From the NCBI RefSeq assembly GCF_007830125.1, contig NZ_VLLG01000003.1, forward strand, positions 1,567,115-1,631,114: DNA of 64,000 bases, written 5' to 3'. The DNA is from Chitinophaga japonensis (GTDB lineage Bacteria > Bacteroidota > Bacteroidia > Chitinophagales > Chitinophagaceae). Position 1 is the first letter of the stretch; every line of letters starts with the position of its first letter. Positions 18,054 to 27,693 of this stretch are shown here, piece by piece. A model generated the notes under the pieces. It searched no databases, was not told where the DNA came from, and worked only from the letters and a program-made list of their open reading frames with translations. A program made the position numbers and the translations under genes.

Positions 18054-18205
18054 TTATCTATTAATTTATATGCAAGCTTTTTGCCTTGGTTGAGAGACAT
18101 TTTTTTTGCAGGAGTTGTTTTTTGGGCCGCTTTAGTCAGTAAGTTTTCATATTCCTTTTTAGGAACAACAACATATGATTTATTATCAATTTTAATGGTA
18201 TTCAT
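18035..18205 (-). CDS. Small antitoxin paired with the ParE-like toxin
   Basis: A 56-residue protein, MNTIKIDNKSYVVVPKKEYE onwards, with a Phd/ParD-like N-terminal strand and a basic C-terminal helix. An upstream in-frame start at 18253 would add 16 residues that do not resemble the family; 18205 is preferred. Its end overlaps the start of the toxin gene, the usual antitoxin-first arrangement. No separate DNA-binding domain is evident beyond the short N-terminus. Confidence 0.65.
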   Translation of the reverse strand: MNTIKIDNKSYVVVPKKEYENLLTKAAQKTTPAKKMSLNQGKKLAYKLIDKWAKEK

Positions 18206-18252
18206 GATCCGTCTCGTTTGAGTCAAATTTACATTTTTTTGTATTCGACCCA

Positions 18253-19167
18253 TTAAGTGGTGTAGGAAGCCCTGTTCCTCCTTCTATACTCCTTCGGTGA
18301 TATCCCCATCAGCTTCGAGAACATCCTCGAAAAATAATACGGATCGTCCATGCCCAGCTTTTGCGCAATGGCTTTAATGGTCATATCCGGCAGCAGCAGG
18401 TACTGGCAGGCCTGCTGTATCTTCAGGTGGTTGAAGTACTCCACCGGGGCATACCCGGTCCTTTCCCGGAAGATGGTGGAGAAATAGGAAACGGACAGGT
18501 TGGCAAAGGCGGCAAATTCATTCAGCGTAATACGGGTGTGTACCTTTTCCTGCATCAGGTCCAGCGTAGTAGCGATCACATCGCGGTTGTCGCTTTGCTG
18601 CACGTAGTTGAACTTGTCCTCGTACAGCAGGGAGGACAGGAAGTGATAGAAGATCATGTTTACATACCGCAGGTTGTCTGCCGTATATCCTCTTTCCAGG
18701 TGGAAGTAAATATCCTCGAACAGCTTTATGCGGTTTTCATTATACGGCAGGTACGGTTTATAGTCTTTGGCATGCTGTAATATCAGCTCCACGATGTAGG
18801 CGGCCAGTTCCCCCTTGAAATGTATCCAGTAGATAGTCCATGGATCGTCTTCGTTGGCGGAGTAGGTATGGGGCGTGTTCATCGGGATGGTGATGAACTG
18901 GGAGGGCTGTATCTCCACCCGCTTCCGGTTGATCTCTATCCAGCCGCTGCCTTCCACGCAATAAATGATAATATGCTGCCCGATACCCGCCGTGCGCTTC
19001 ATATAATGTCCCCTGGCTTTAGGGTAGTAGCCAATATCCGTGATGTACACCTGCCGGGTGACCGGGTCCTGGGTCAGGAAGTCATTGCTGATCTTTTTCG
19101 GCAGCACGATCAGGCGCTGCCCCTCAAACCCTTCCCGTCTTTTCGCTGCTTTCTCTTTCATGTTCAT
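18253..19167 (-). CDS. AraC-family regulator of PUL2
   Basis: A 304-residue regulator, divergent from the PUL2 susC gene. It is a clear paralogue of the PUL1 regulator at 11978: both share FEGQ-L, the QVYIT-IGY-PKA sensor strand, EDDPWTIYWIHF, and a C-terminal double HTH (here FAAFANLSVSYFSTIFRERTG and AQKLGMDDPYYFSRMFSK). It probably controls the SusC/SusD operon at 19339. The spacer between it and susC holds a dyad and the shared AATCCATCATT motif. Confidence 0.92.
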   Translation of the reverse strand: MNMKEKAAKRREGFEGQRLIVLPKKISNDFLTQDPVTRQVYITDIGYYPKARGHYMKRTAGIGQHIIIYCVEGSGWIEINRKRVEIQPSQFITIPMNTPHTYSANEDDPWTIYWIHFKGELAAYIVELILQHAKDYKPYLPYNENRIKLFEDIYFHLERGYTADNLRYVNMIFYHFLSSLLYEDKFNYVQQSDNRDVIATTLDLMQEKVHTRITLNEFAAFANLSVSYFSTIFRERTGYAPVEYFNHLKIQQACQYLLLPDMTIKAIAQKLGMDDPYYFSRMFSKLMGISPKEYRRRNRASYTT

Positions 19168-19187
19168 TCCTAAAGATATATTTTATC

Positions 19188-19228
19188 CGGTTTTCCGAAA
19201 CCGAATAAAAATCCATCATTATAGAAAA
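19188..19228 (+). promoter_or_regulatory. Dyad and shared operator candidate between AraC and PUL2 susC
   Basis: CGGTTT-tccg-AAACCG (19188-19203) is followed by AATCCATCATTATAGAAAA from 19210. The second element repeats the motif upstream of PUL1 susC. The region lies in the divergent promoter interval (19168-19338), so it may serve both genes. Confidence 0.4.
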
Positions 19229-19338
19229 AACCGCTATTCCTATTCTTGGCGCCAACTGCGAATTTTGAACCAGTTCATTTTCCACGGGGGAACAATTCTA
19301 TACCTGTCATGCTTGCTCACAGGCTAAAAACACATGTT

Positions 19339-22300
19339 ATGAAAAAACACTTTACACGCTTGTATTTATTGCTGTGGCTGTCCACAGGCATTTGCCTGCA
19401 GGCGGCCGCACAAACCAGAACACTGCAGGGGAGGGTGCTGGACGCCACCACCCAAAAGCGGCTGCCTTTTGTTACCATCACCAATATGGCCAACAAAAAA
19501 GCATCTGCGAAGACGGATGCCGACGGTCATTTTTCCATCCAGCTCAATGGCCATACCACGCTTGCTTTCAGCTATGTGGGCTACAAAACCGGGATGGTCA
19601 GCGTATCACCGGCTGATACCGGCATTACCGTATCACTGGAGCAGGATATTTCCGGGCTCAATGAAGTTGTGGTGATCGGCTACGGCTCGCAGCAGAAAAA
19701 GGACCTCACCAGCGCCGTCGCCAGCATTTCCGGCAAGGAGCTGAGCGAGCTGCCTGTTACCACCATCAACAGCGCTCTGCAGGCCAGGGTGCCCGGCGTG
19801 CAGATCACCAGCGGCGGCTACCAGCCCGGCGCGGGCACCAATATCAGGATCAGGGGCATCAATACCATCAACCCGGATGGCGCAGGTCCTACCTACGTGG
19901 TGGATGGGGTGATACTGACCGGCGATATCCGGGAGCTGAACCCTTATGATATTGAATCCATTGATGTGCTGAAAGATGCTTCGGCCGCCGCCATCTACGG
20001 CGCCAGGGCTGCACAGGGCGTGATCATCATCACTACCAAAAAAGCAAAGGCAGGCCGGTCCGGCATTGACTATAACGGCTATTACGGCGTACAGCAGATC
20101 TACCGGAGCTACGATTTTGTCGGCGCACAGGATTATGCCAATATCCGCCGCATTGCGCTCAGCGATGAGGATCCCGTGGCCTGGCCACTCAATGACCCGG
20201 AAACGGATAAGCAGGTGTTCAGCCCTACCGAGCTGAAAAGCCTGGCGGAAGGCCGGTCCTACAACTGGCCCGACGCCGTGACCCGGGCTGCGCCCATGCA
20301 AAGCCATACCCTCAGCATATCCAACGGTATCGGCCGCAACAAGATCTACCTGAGCGGCAACTACCTGGACCAGGACGGGATCATTGTCGGCTCCAATATG
20401 AAACGCTATTCCATCAAGGGCAACATGGAATCGTCCGTAACGGACAAGCTCACCATGGGGCTGAACAGCAACTATTCACATATTGACAACCACTTTGTGA
20501 GCAACAATGTGTACTACAATGCCGTGTCCATGAGCCCCCTGCGCCCTATTTACGATTCGGCGGGCAACCCGGTGGTGGAGGTGGACCCCAACACGGGCAA
20601 TATTACGGTCAACAACCCGGTGGTGCAGGCCACCGACGCCATCAATCATAAAGTGGACGACCGCCTCATTGCCAACCTGTTCCTGGAATACCAGGTGCTG
20701 TCTGCGCTGCGCTTCCGTTCCAGCCTGGGCGCGGACATCTACAAGAACCAGACCTTTGAGTACTACCCGCGCACCACCAGCGACGGCTACCTGCAGAGAG
20801 GCGTGGCCAAAGTGCAGAACTTCGGCTACCGCGACTGGGTATGGGAGAATACCCTCACCTACGATTATAATCCCTCCGAACAGCATTCCTTCAATGTGCT
20901 GGGCGGCTTCACTTTCCAGAAAAGAAGGCAGGAGTGGAACTTTGAGCAGGCTTCCGGCTTTCCTACTGACGAGCTCTCGTACAAGAACATGAGCCTGGCC
21001 AACCGGCGCGATTATATTCTGAGCGATTACTACAACTGGGCGGTCAATTCTTACCTGGGCCGCGTGATCTACAAATTCAGGCAGCGGTACATCTTCAATG
21101 TCACGGCGCGCTATGATGGCTCTTCCCGCTTTGGCGCAGAGAACCGTTATGGCTTTTTCCCGTCCGTAAGCGCTGCCTGGCGTTTGATAGACGAGCCTTT
21201 CATCGGCTTTAAGCTGAAATCCCATGTGAATGACGCCAAGATCAGGATCAGCTACGGCGTGATCGGGAACCAGGATATTAATTACGACAAAATCTACGCC
21301 CGTATGAATGCCGCCAGCTATCCCTTTAACGGCAATACGCAGGCTACCGGTTACCAACTGGGCGGCAGTGAAGGCAATGCGGCGCTGAAATGGGAGAGCC
21401 AGCACCAGTTCAATGCCGGCTTTGACCTGGCCCTGTTTAATTCCAGGATACAGGCCACCTTCGATTTCTATAACAAGGACATCCGCAACCTGCTGCTGGA
21501 CCAGACCCTGGCGCCCTCACAGGGCTTTGACGCCAAGACCATTAACGTAGCGGCCATGAATACCCGCGGTATGGACATTGGCCTGAAGCTCTGGCCGGTA
21601 AAGACCAACAATTTTGACTGGCAGGTGAACCTGAACTGGTCCCGGTACCGCTCAAAAGTCACCTCCCTGCTGCCGGGCCGCGACTCACTCAGCCCCTATC
21701 TCAAAGTAGGCGAAGCGCCCAACAGCCTGATCGTGGATTATGTGTTTGATGGTATCTACCAGGAAGGAGACGACTTCAAGCTGAACCCGACGGGCCGCCC
21801 GGGTGATATCCGCGTGAAGGACATTAACAACGATGGCGTGATCAACCAGTATGACCGCGCTATTGTGGGCCGCACTACGCCCAATGCCTGGGGCGGCGTC
21901 TGGAACTATTTCCGTTACAAGCGCATATCCATGACCATATTTGCCAGCTACATGTACGGGCACGATATTTATAACAAGGCCTACACCGACTACCTGTACG
22001 TGGGTGCAGGCCGTAATGTAATACTGAAAGAGGGACTGAATTACTGGTCGCCTACCAATACCGATACGGATATTCCGCGGCCCAACGCCTTTGGCAGCGC
22101 CCTGCGCATGTTGCCCTCCGGTTCATCCAGCTATGCGGTGGAGAAAGGCGATTTTATCCGCATCCGCGATATTTCGCTGGCCTATGATTTTTCGCCGGAC
22201 CTGCTGAGCCGTATCAAAATTCGTTCACTGCGTGCATACGTACAGGTAATGGAGCCTTTCCTGTTCACCGGTTTCCGTGGCATCGACCCGGAGATCAACG

Positions 22301-22368
22301 GTCCCGGTTCGGGGGATATTTACCCGCGCTACCGCACCTTTTTATTCGGGGTAAACCTGGGCTTATAA
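19339..22368 (+). CDS. SusC/RagA-family TonB-linked outer-membrane transporter (PUL2)
   Basis: A 1009-residue SusC homologue. ATG at 19339 gives a proper signal peptide (MKKHFTRLYLLLWLSTGICL, cleavage near AAAQ); the longer frame from 19246 would bury it. A carboxypeptidase-regulatory-like domain follows, then the junction LNEVVVIGYGSQQKKDLTSAV, the plug, the barrel with NVTARYDGSSRFG and a final FLFGVNLGL. It pairs with the SusD gene 17 bp downstream and is regulated most likely by the divergent AraC gene. Confidence 0.95.
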   Translation: MKKHFTRLYLLLWLSTGICLQAAAQTRTLQGRVLDATTQKRLPFVTITNMANKKASAKTDADGHFSIQLNGHTTLAFSYVGYKTGMVSVSPADTGITVSLEQDISGLNEVVVIGYGSQQKKDLTSAVASISGKELSELPVTTINSALQARVPGVQITSGGYQPGAGTNIRIRGINTINPDGAGPTYVVDGVILTGDIRELNPYDIESIDVLKDASAAAIYGARAAQGVIIITTKKAKAGRSGIDYNGYYGVQQIYRSYDFVGAQDYANIRRIALSDEDPVAWPLNDPETDKQVFSPTELKSLAEGRSYNWPDAVTRAAPMQSHTLSISNGIGRNKIYLSGNYLDQDGIIVGSNMKRYSIKGNMESSVTDKLTMGLNSNYSHIDNHFVSNNVYYNAVSMSPLRPIYDSAGNPVVEVDPNTGNITVNNPVVQATDAINHKVDDRLIANLFLEYQVLSALRFRSSLGADIYKNQTFEYYPRTTSDGYLQRGVAKVQNFGYRDWVWENTLTYDYNPSEQHSFNVLGGFTFQKRRQEWNFEQASGFPTDELSYKNMSLANRRDYILSDYYNWAVNSYLGRVIYKFRQRYIFNVTARYDGSSRFGAENRYGFFPSVSAAWRLIDEPFIGFKLKSHVNDAKIRISYGVIGNQDINYDKIYARMNAASYPFNGNTQATGYQLGGSEGNAALKWESQHQFNAGFDLALFNSRIQATFDFYNKDIRNLLLDQTLAPSQGFDAKTINVAAMNTRGMDIGLKLWPVKTNNFDWQVNLNWSRYRSKVTSLLPGRDSLSPYLKVGEAPNSLIVDYVFDGIYQEGDDFKLNPTGRPGDIRVKDINNDGVINQYDRAIVGRTTPNAWGGVWNYFRYKRISMTIFASYMYGHDIYNKAYTDYLYVGAGRNVILKEGLNYWSPTNTDTDIPRPNAFGSALRMLPSGSSSYAVEKGDFIRIRDISLAYDFSPDLLSRIKIRSLRAYVQVMEPFLFTGFRGIDPEINGPGSGDIYPRYRTFLFGVNLGL

Positions 22369-22385
22369 CCTAAAAAACTGCGATC

Positions 22386-23915
22386 ATGTTATTGTCACTA
22401 TATAAACATTCCAACCCGGGCAGGTTCACCGTGATCTGCTCAATGATAGCCCTGCTGCTATTCTCCGGCTGCGCCAAACAGTTGGATATAAAACCGGAGG
22501 TTTTCGTATCGCCGGAGGAGCTGTACAAGGACGAAGCCGGCGTAAGGTCCGGTATCGTGGGCATTTACCGGCAATTGCTGGTGTTAAAGCGCTCCGACTA
22601 TGTCATTGTCGGCATGGTGGGAACGGATGAAGGTAAGACCACTTTGTTTGTGCCTACCTGGGGCACCTACTGGCAAAACTTTTCGGCGGTGAATAGTTAT
22701 TCACCCCTGATGACCGGGCAGAATGATGTGATACAGAATTTCTGGGCGGTTTCCTACAAGGGCATTAACAATGCCAATGTAGCCATCAAATACATCGGGC
22801 TGGCGCCGGTAGATGATGCGGTGAAAGCCCGCGCCATTGGCGAAGCCAGGTTCCTGCGGGCCCTGTTCTATTTCTACCTGGTGCAGCTCTACGGCGGCGT
22901 GCCTTTGCCCACGGAGGCCGATAACCCGGAAGCGGATGCAAAGGGCGGCTATCCCCGGAGCAGCCCGGATGAAGTATACCAGTTGATCATAGCGGACCTG
23001 CAATACGCTATGGATAACCTGGGGGGCAAAGGAGAGGAGGGGCAGGACCCGGGCCGCGCCACTAAAGAGGCTGCCCGCGCTTTGCTGGGCAAGGTGTACC
23101 TGACCCGTAAGGATTACGATAACGCAATGACCACCCTGCAGCCGCTGCTCAGCGCTTCCAACGTGGCGTTGATGCCCGGCTATGCCGACCTGTATGTAGA
23201 GGCGAATGAAAATAATATTGAGTCGCTGTTCGAGATACAGTTCTCCAATGAGCAGGATAATACCAGCAACCTGGCGGCCAACCTGGGCTGCTGGCAGATC
23301 AACTCTCCTGATCTGCCCGGCGCCGGCGGGCACGTGATCATTCCCACGGATTATTATTATGAAAGCTTTGAGGATGGAGATCTGCGCAAGGAAGCATCCT
23401 TCCGCACGCTCTTTTATGACAAGGACGGCAACCCGGTGGACTACTCCTGGTGGTCCGATGTAGGCAAGCCGCACATGAAGAAGTTCGATATTACAAAAGG
23501 AGTTTCCGTCAGCGGCTCTCTCTCGTCCCGCAACCTGTACTACCTGCGCCTGGCGGACGTGATCCTGATGTGTGCGGAAGCGCAGAATGAAACCGGTGAT
23601 GTAAGCGGCGCTTTACAGCAACTGAACAAAATACGCCGGCGTGCCGGGCTGGAAAATTATGAAACGGTGCATGGCATGCCCGCACAGGACCAGTTGCGCA
23701 GGGAACTGATGACGGAACGCATGCGGGAGCTGGGCTTCGAAGGCTGGCGCTGGTTTGACCTGAAGCGTACCGGCACCCTGCTGACCGAAGTGAAGGCCCA
23801 CAACCCGGACGCTGCAGAGAACATCCAGGAAAAGCACCTGCTATACCCGATACCGGCAAAAGAGTTTGAGAACAATACGGCCCTGCAGCCTTCGGATCAG
23901 AACCCGGGGTATTAG
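22386..23915 (+). CDS. SusD/RagB-family glycan-binding lipoprotein (PUL2)
   Basis: A 509-residue lipoprotein with lipobox LFSGC after a hydrophobic leader. The SusD fold is indicated by EARFLRALFYFYLVQLYGGVPLP, the YYLRLADVILMCAEAQNE helix and the C-terminal RMRELGFEGWRWFDLKRTG, ending NQNPGY-like (SDQNPGY). It binds glycan at the cell surface together with the SusC protein encoded upstream. Confidence 0.95.
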   Translation: MLLSLYKHSNPGRFTVICSMIALLLFSGCAKQLDIKPEVFVSPEELYKDEAGVRSGIVGIYRQLLVLKRSDYVIVGMVGTDEGKTTLFVPTWGTYWQNFSAVNSYSPLMTGQNDVIQNFWAVSYKGINNANVAIKYIGLAPVDDAVKARAIGEARFLRALFYFYLVQLYGGVPLPTEADNPEADAKGGYPRSSPDEVYQLIIADLQYAMDNLGGKGEEGQDPGRATKEAARALLGKVYLTRKDYDNAMTTLQPLLSASNVALMPGYADLYVEANENNIESLFEIQFSNEQDNTSNLAANLGCWQINSPDLPGAGGHVIIPTDYYYESFEDGDLRKEASFRTLFYDKDGNPVDYSWWSDVGKPHMKKFDITKGVSVSGSLSSRNLYYLRLADVILMCAEAQNETGDVSGALQQLNKIRRRAGLENYETVHGMPAQDQLRRELMTERMRELGFEGWRWFDLKRTGTLLTEVKAHNPDAAENIQEKHLLYPIPAKEFENNTALQPSDQNPGY

Positions 23916-23921
23916 GGCTTA

Positions 23922-23960
23922 GAATGTAAAATATAAAATGAGAAATGTAAAATGTAAAAG
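23922..23960 (+). repeat. 39-bp A-rich word repeat, matches the 52-kb hairpin arm
   Basis: Built from GTAAAATGTAAAATG-type words. It matches the reverse complement of 52184-52222 at 37 of 39 positions by eye. It begins 7 bp after the SusD stop and runs into the annotated start of the next gene, so it encodes that protein's first residues (MRNVKCKRK). Here no opposing arm is present. Confidence 0.7.
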
Positions 23961-26190
23961 GAAATGCAACGGTATCGTATATACGCAAATATTGGTGGGC
24001 TGCGCTTTATTTGCCATCCCGCTGCATGCACAGGAGCATAACGATACCCTGCAGTTTGCCGGCCAACAGGCGCAAGTGACGATCAGCCGCAGTTCCGGTA
24101 AGGTGAGCTATTATTTTGAGAGTGGCGTGCAACTGCGCAATACCGTAGCTTATGTGGAGGATGTGCATGCCGGCTACCAGGTAAGCGCCGCTTTCAGCAG
24201 GCACCGGGTTACCGCCAGTCCGGTGCGCGATTCTTTCGGCGCCGGTACGCATGTACAGGTAACGCATGAAGGGGAGCGGGCGCCGCTCCGGTTGATCCAG
24301 CATATTACCCTGTACGAAAACCAGCCCTTTTTGCTGGTCAGCGTGGAAGCCGTCCGGGCAAACGCTTCCGGCGCTTTGCCGGAAACCAGCAACCTGTCGC
24401 CCCTGGCCGTGTTGCCGGCGCAGCAGGGCAGGGTGACCGTGCCGGGCAGCGAGCCCCGCATACTGGACGTGCCGTTTGATAACGACAACTGGGTAAAGGC
24501 GCTGGCCCGGCCATGGCCGGACACGCCGGCTCATACCGTTAGCGGTATCAGTTACGAGCTGGCTGCCCTGTATGACCGCAACAAGCTGGCCGGGCTGGTG
24601 ACCGGCAGTATCACGCACGATTGCTGGAAAACCGGTATTGCCTACCGTACCGGCGCTGCCAGGGGAATGCTGGACTCTTTCCTGGTGTACGGCGGCGCCG
24701 CCACGGAAGATAATAAGGCGCTACCTGCGGCCTATGGAGGACTGGACGGCACGCATGATCATGCCCCGCATGGCGCCGTCAGCGGAATATCGGTACGGTC
24801 GCCGGTGATATACCTGGCGGGCAGCCACGATATGCGGCAGGACTTTACAGCTTACGGCCATGCCAATGCGACCCGGAACGGCCGCCTGCACTGGAAAGGT
24901 TATGCGCCTTTTTACTGGAACAGTTTTGGCGTGGAAGGTGTGCTGGGCTACACGAAAAAAATGATGCCACCCGGCGTGGCGAAGATATCCGACTTCCTGC
25001 ATTCCCTGGATCATTTCAATCAATACGCAGCGCCGGTGCTGAGCATCGACTCCTATGACCAAAGCATCTATACCACTGACCTGCTGGCTTCCCTGGGCCG
25101 CTACGGCAGGAAGCGCGGGCAGCAACTGGGCTTCTACTTCATTCCTTTTGCCGTGTGGACCTGGAAGAATACGGTGGAGCAGACAAAGCTGGGCGATACC
25201 AATATCTCGCTTGGCGAGGTGGTGTTGAAGGATAAGCACCGGCAACCCATTGCTTACAAGGACGGCGATTGGGGTGCTTACGCCATCGACCCTACGCACC
25301 CGGCAGTGCGGGCGCATATTATCAGCCAATTGAAAAAAGCGAAGGCCATTCAGGCTACCTTCCTGAAAATAGATTTCCTGACAGCCGGCTCCCTGGAGTC
25401 CGTGGTGCGCTATGACAAGCGCGTGCGCACCGGCATGCAGGCATATGACCAGGGCATGAAAATGCTGAAGCACCTGGTGGACTCCATCCTGGGGCCGGAT
25501 GTGTTCATTACCCAGGCCATATCGCCTATGTTCCCGCACCAGTATGCACATACGCGGTTTATATCCACGGATGTGTACTCTCACCTGCGGGACGATCAAC
25601 CCGGCTTTCCCGCCTGGGGCAGCACGGAAGCATCACTGGCTACCGGCTCCTTTATGTGGTGGATGCAGGGCACCCTGTGGCCGTATACCAACCTGGACGT
25701 GGCCGTAATGCAGCATTTCCAGGAAAACCCGGAGCTTACGGAGCAGGAAGTGAAAGTGAGGCTCTACGCCATGATGGCGATGGGCAGTATACTGGGCGAC
25801 GGCTCCGACTTCCGGGAGAATCTGGCTACGGATAGGGCCAAACGATTTTTGAACAACCCGGAACTATGCGCTTTCTTCAGCCAGCCGCGCGCCTTTACGC
25901 CGCTGCGCATGGCAGATGGCGACACGCCGGACCAGCAGTTGTCCTTTTACCTGGAGGGAGACACCACTATGCTGGCGCTGTTCAATTTTGCCGCAACAAC
26001 AACATTCACGGAAACCATACCCGTTAAGGATATTGGCCTGGAGGACGGGCGGTATGCGATAACGGAACTGTTAACCGGCCGCTCATTGGGAACAGTTGCA
26101 CCCGGGCAATCATCCATTTCACTGACCGTACCGGTGAAGGATGCCTTGCTGGTAAAGCTTATTCCGGCCAATGACCTGTCTTTAAAATAA
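23938..26190 (+). CDS. Clan GH-D-like glycoside hydrolase (alpha-galactosidase-type), PUL2
   Basis: A 750-residue exported protein (signal segment ending LHAQ). An N-terminal beta-sandwich is followed by a TIM barrel opening with PFYWNSFGVEG. The likely nucleophile is D479 in FLKIDFLTAG, and the segment FISTDVYSHLRDDQPG may hold the acid/base Asp. These features recall GH27/GH36 (clan GH-D), but the exact family is not certain. The lysine-rich N-terminus before the hydrophobic stretch comes from a dispersed DNA repeat, so a start further in is possible. It probably removes alpha-galactose-type residues from the PUL2 glycan. Confidence 0.7.
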   Translation: MRNVKCKRKCNGIVYTQILVGCALFAIPLHAQEHNDTLQFAGQQAQVTISRSSGKVSYYFESGVQLRNTVAYVEDVHAGYQVSAAFSRHRVTASPVRDSFGAGTHVQVTHEGERAPLRLIQHITLYENQPFLLVSVEAVRANASGALPETSNLSPLAVLPAQQGRVTVPGSEPRILDVPFDNDNWVKALARPWPDTPAHTVSGISYELAALYDRNKLAGLVTGSITHDCWKTGIAYRTGAARGMLDSFLVYGGAATEDNKALPAAYGGLDGTHDHAPHGAVSGISVRSPVIYLAGSHDMRQDFTAYGHANATRNGRLHWKGYAPFYWNSFGVEGVLGYTKKMMPPGVAKISDFLHSLDHFNQYAAPVLSIDSYDQSIYTTDLLASLGRYGRKRGQQLGFYFIPFAVWTWKNTVEQTKLGDTNISLGEVVLKDKHRQPIAYKDGDWGAYAIDPTHPAVRAHIISQLKKAKAIQATFLKIDFLTAGSLESVVRYDKRVRTGMQAYDQGMKMLKHLVDSILGPDVFITQAISPMFPHQYAHTRFISTDVYSHLRDDQPGFPAWGSTEASLATGSFMWWMQGTLWPYTNLDVAVMQHFQENPELTEQEVKVRLYAMMAMGSILGDGSDFRENLATDRAKRFLNNPELCAFFSQPRAFTPLRMADGDTPDQQLSFYLEGDTTMLALFNFAATTTFTETIPVKDIGLEDGRYAITELLTGRSLGTVAPGQSSISLTVPVKDALLVKLIPANDLSLK

Positions 26191-26195
26191 CCATC

Positions 26196-27263
26196 TTGAA
26201 CACCCGGCAAGCATTATCTGTAGCCAGCCGGCCCTGTGGGCACCTGCACGGGGCGCCGCTGCACCTCGTGACGCTGCAGAACGAAACCATATCCGTGCAC
26301 ATCACCAACCTGGGATGCGCGGTGATGGCCATTTACACACCGGACCGCCATGGCCGGGTAAAGAACATTGTAGCGGGCCTGGCCCGGCCGCTGGACTATG
26401 CACATAATCCCTGGTACCTGGGCAGCGTGGTGGGCCGCTATGCCAACCGCATTGCCGCCGGCCGTTTTATGCTGGACGGGCAGGCGGTACAATTGACAGT
26501 AAACAACGATCACAACCATTTGCACGGCGGCTTTGCCGGTTTTCATACAAAGGTGTGGACGCTTGTTTCCCTGGTACGGGAAGAAGCGCATACGGGCGTT
26601 GAATTTACCTGCTTTAGCGAGGATGGGGAGGAAGGCTATCCCGGCAACCTGGAGGTAAAGGTGCGCTACCTGCTGAACCACCGGCACCAGTTAGTGATGG
26701 AGTACCGGGCAGTAACCGATAAAAGAACGCCCGTCAGCATCACTAACCACAGCTACTTTAACCTCTCCGGTTTTGAGCAGGCGGTAGTGCAGGACCACCT
26801 GCTGCATATTAACGCGCAGCACTATACGGAGAAGAATGAAAGGAACCTGCCCACCGGCCGTATACTGCCGTTAAAGGGCACGCCGGCGGATTTTACAGTT
26901 CCTGCCAGGCTGGGCGACCGCCTGCACCTGTTCCCGCAGGACTGTGGCCTGGATCATAATTACGTGCTCCGGCGGCATCAACCGGGAGCAATGGTACCCG
27001 CAGCTACGCTGACAGACATGGATACCGGCCGGCGGCTGCGGGTATTTACGGACCAGCATGGCATGCAGGTATATACCGCCAACTTCTGGGATGGCAGCAT
27101 TACCGGGCAGCAGGGCAGGCCTTATGTACAACATGGCGCCATTGCGCTGGAAACGCAGGCGTTCCCGGACAGCCCCAACCATGCCCATTTCCCGGGCGCC
27201 ATCCTGGAGCCGGGCGAGGAGTACCGGACCATTACGGTGTATGAATTCGGCCTGAATGTTTAA
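26196..27263 (+). CDS. galM: Aldose 1-epimerase (mutarotase)
   Basis: A 355-residue GalM-family enzyme that interconverts alpha and beta anomers of free sugars. Family landmarks: VVGRYANRIAAGRF, NNDHNHLHGG with the catalytic His, SITNHSYFNLSG with the second His, GLDHNYVL, and ALETQAFPDSPNHAHFP with the catalytic Glu. The start is TTG at 26196, only 5 bp after the glycosidase stop, so the gene is part of the PUL2 operon. There is no signal peptide, so it works in the cytoplasm on imported monosaccharide. Confidence 0.92.
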   Translation: MNTRQALSVASRPCGHLHGAPLHLVTLQNETISVHITNLGCAVMAIYTPDRHGRVKNIVAGLARPLDYAHNPWYLGSVVGRYANRIAAGRFMLDGQAVQLTVNNDHNHLHGGFAGFHTKVWTLVSLVREEAHTGVEFTCFSEDGEEGYPGNLEVKVRYLLNHRHQLVMEYRAVTDKRTPVSITNHSYFNLSGFEQAVVQDHLLHINAQHYTEKNERNLPTGRILPLKGTPADFTVPARLGDRLHLFPQDCGLDHNYVLRRHQPGAMVPAATLTDMDTGRRLRVFTDQHGMQVYTANFWDGSITGQQGRPYVQHGAIALETQAFPDSPNHAHFPGAILEPGEEYRTITVYEFGLNV

Positions 27264-27290
27264 CTTGGAAGGCAAACAATACTGCCGTTC

Positions 27291-27686
27291 ATGCGACAAC
27301 ATATTGCCCACGTAGCCCTGGTTGTGGATGATTACGATGATGCCATTGCTTTTTATACGCAGCAGCTCAATTTTACCCTGGTAGAAGATACTGCGCTGAG
27401 CGATGCCAAACGCTGGGTGCTGGTAGCCCCGCCGGGAGCGCAGGAATGCTGCCTGCTGCTGGCAAAAGCCGCCGGTGGGGAACAACAAAGCCGGGTAGGG
27501 AACCAGACCGGCGGACGGGTTTTCCTGTTCCTGTACACCGATAACTTTGAAAGGGATTATCAAAACATGCGGGCAAAGGGGATCACCTTTGTGCGGGAGC
27601 CGGTAAAGGAAACATACGGAACAGTAGCCGTATTCCGGGACCTGTACGGCAATTTGTGGGACCTGCTGGAGCCGGCAGGTGAATAA
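27291..27686 (+). CDS. VOC-superfamily (glyoxalase/bleomycin-resistance-like) protein
   Basis: A 131-residue protein with paired beta-alpha-beta-beta-beta modules typical of the vicinal oxygen chelate fold: HIAHVALVVDDYDDAIAFYTQQLNF at the start and FRDLYGNLWDLLEP at the end. Metal ligands are plausibly H6 and the C-terminal Glu. Function within the fold cannot be fixed. It follows galM by 27 bp and converges with the gene ending at 27694. Confidence 0.85.
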   Translation: MRQHIAHVALVVDDYDDAIAFYTQQLNFTLVEDTALSDAKRWVLVAPPGAQECCLLLAKAAGGEQQSRVGNQTGGRVFLFLYTDNFERDYQNMRAKGITFVREPVKETYGTVAVFRDLYGNLWDLLEPAGE

Positions 27687-27693
27687 TATTACT

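Noticed and set aside
19246..19338. Longer N-terminus for PUL2 SusC
   Set aside because: It would place a non-signal stretch before a good signal peptide starting at 19339.
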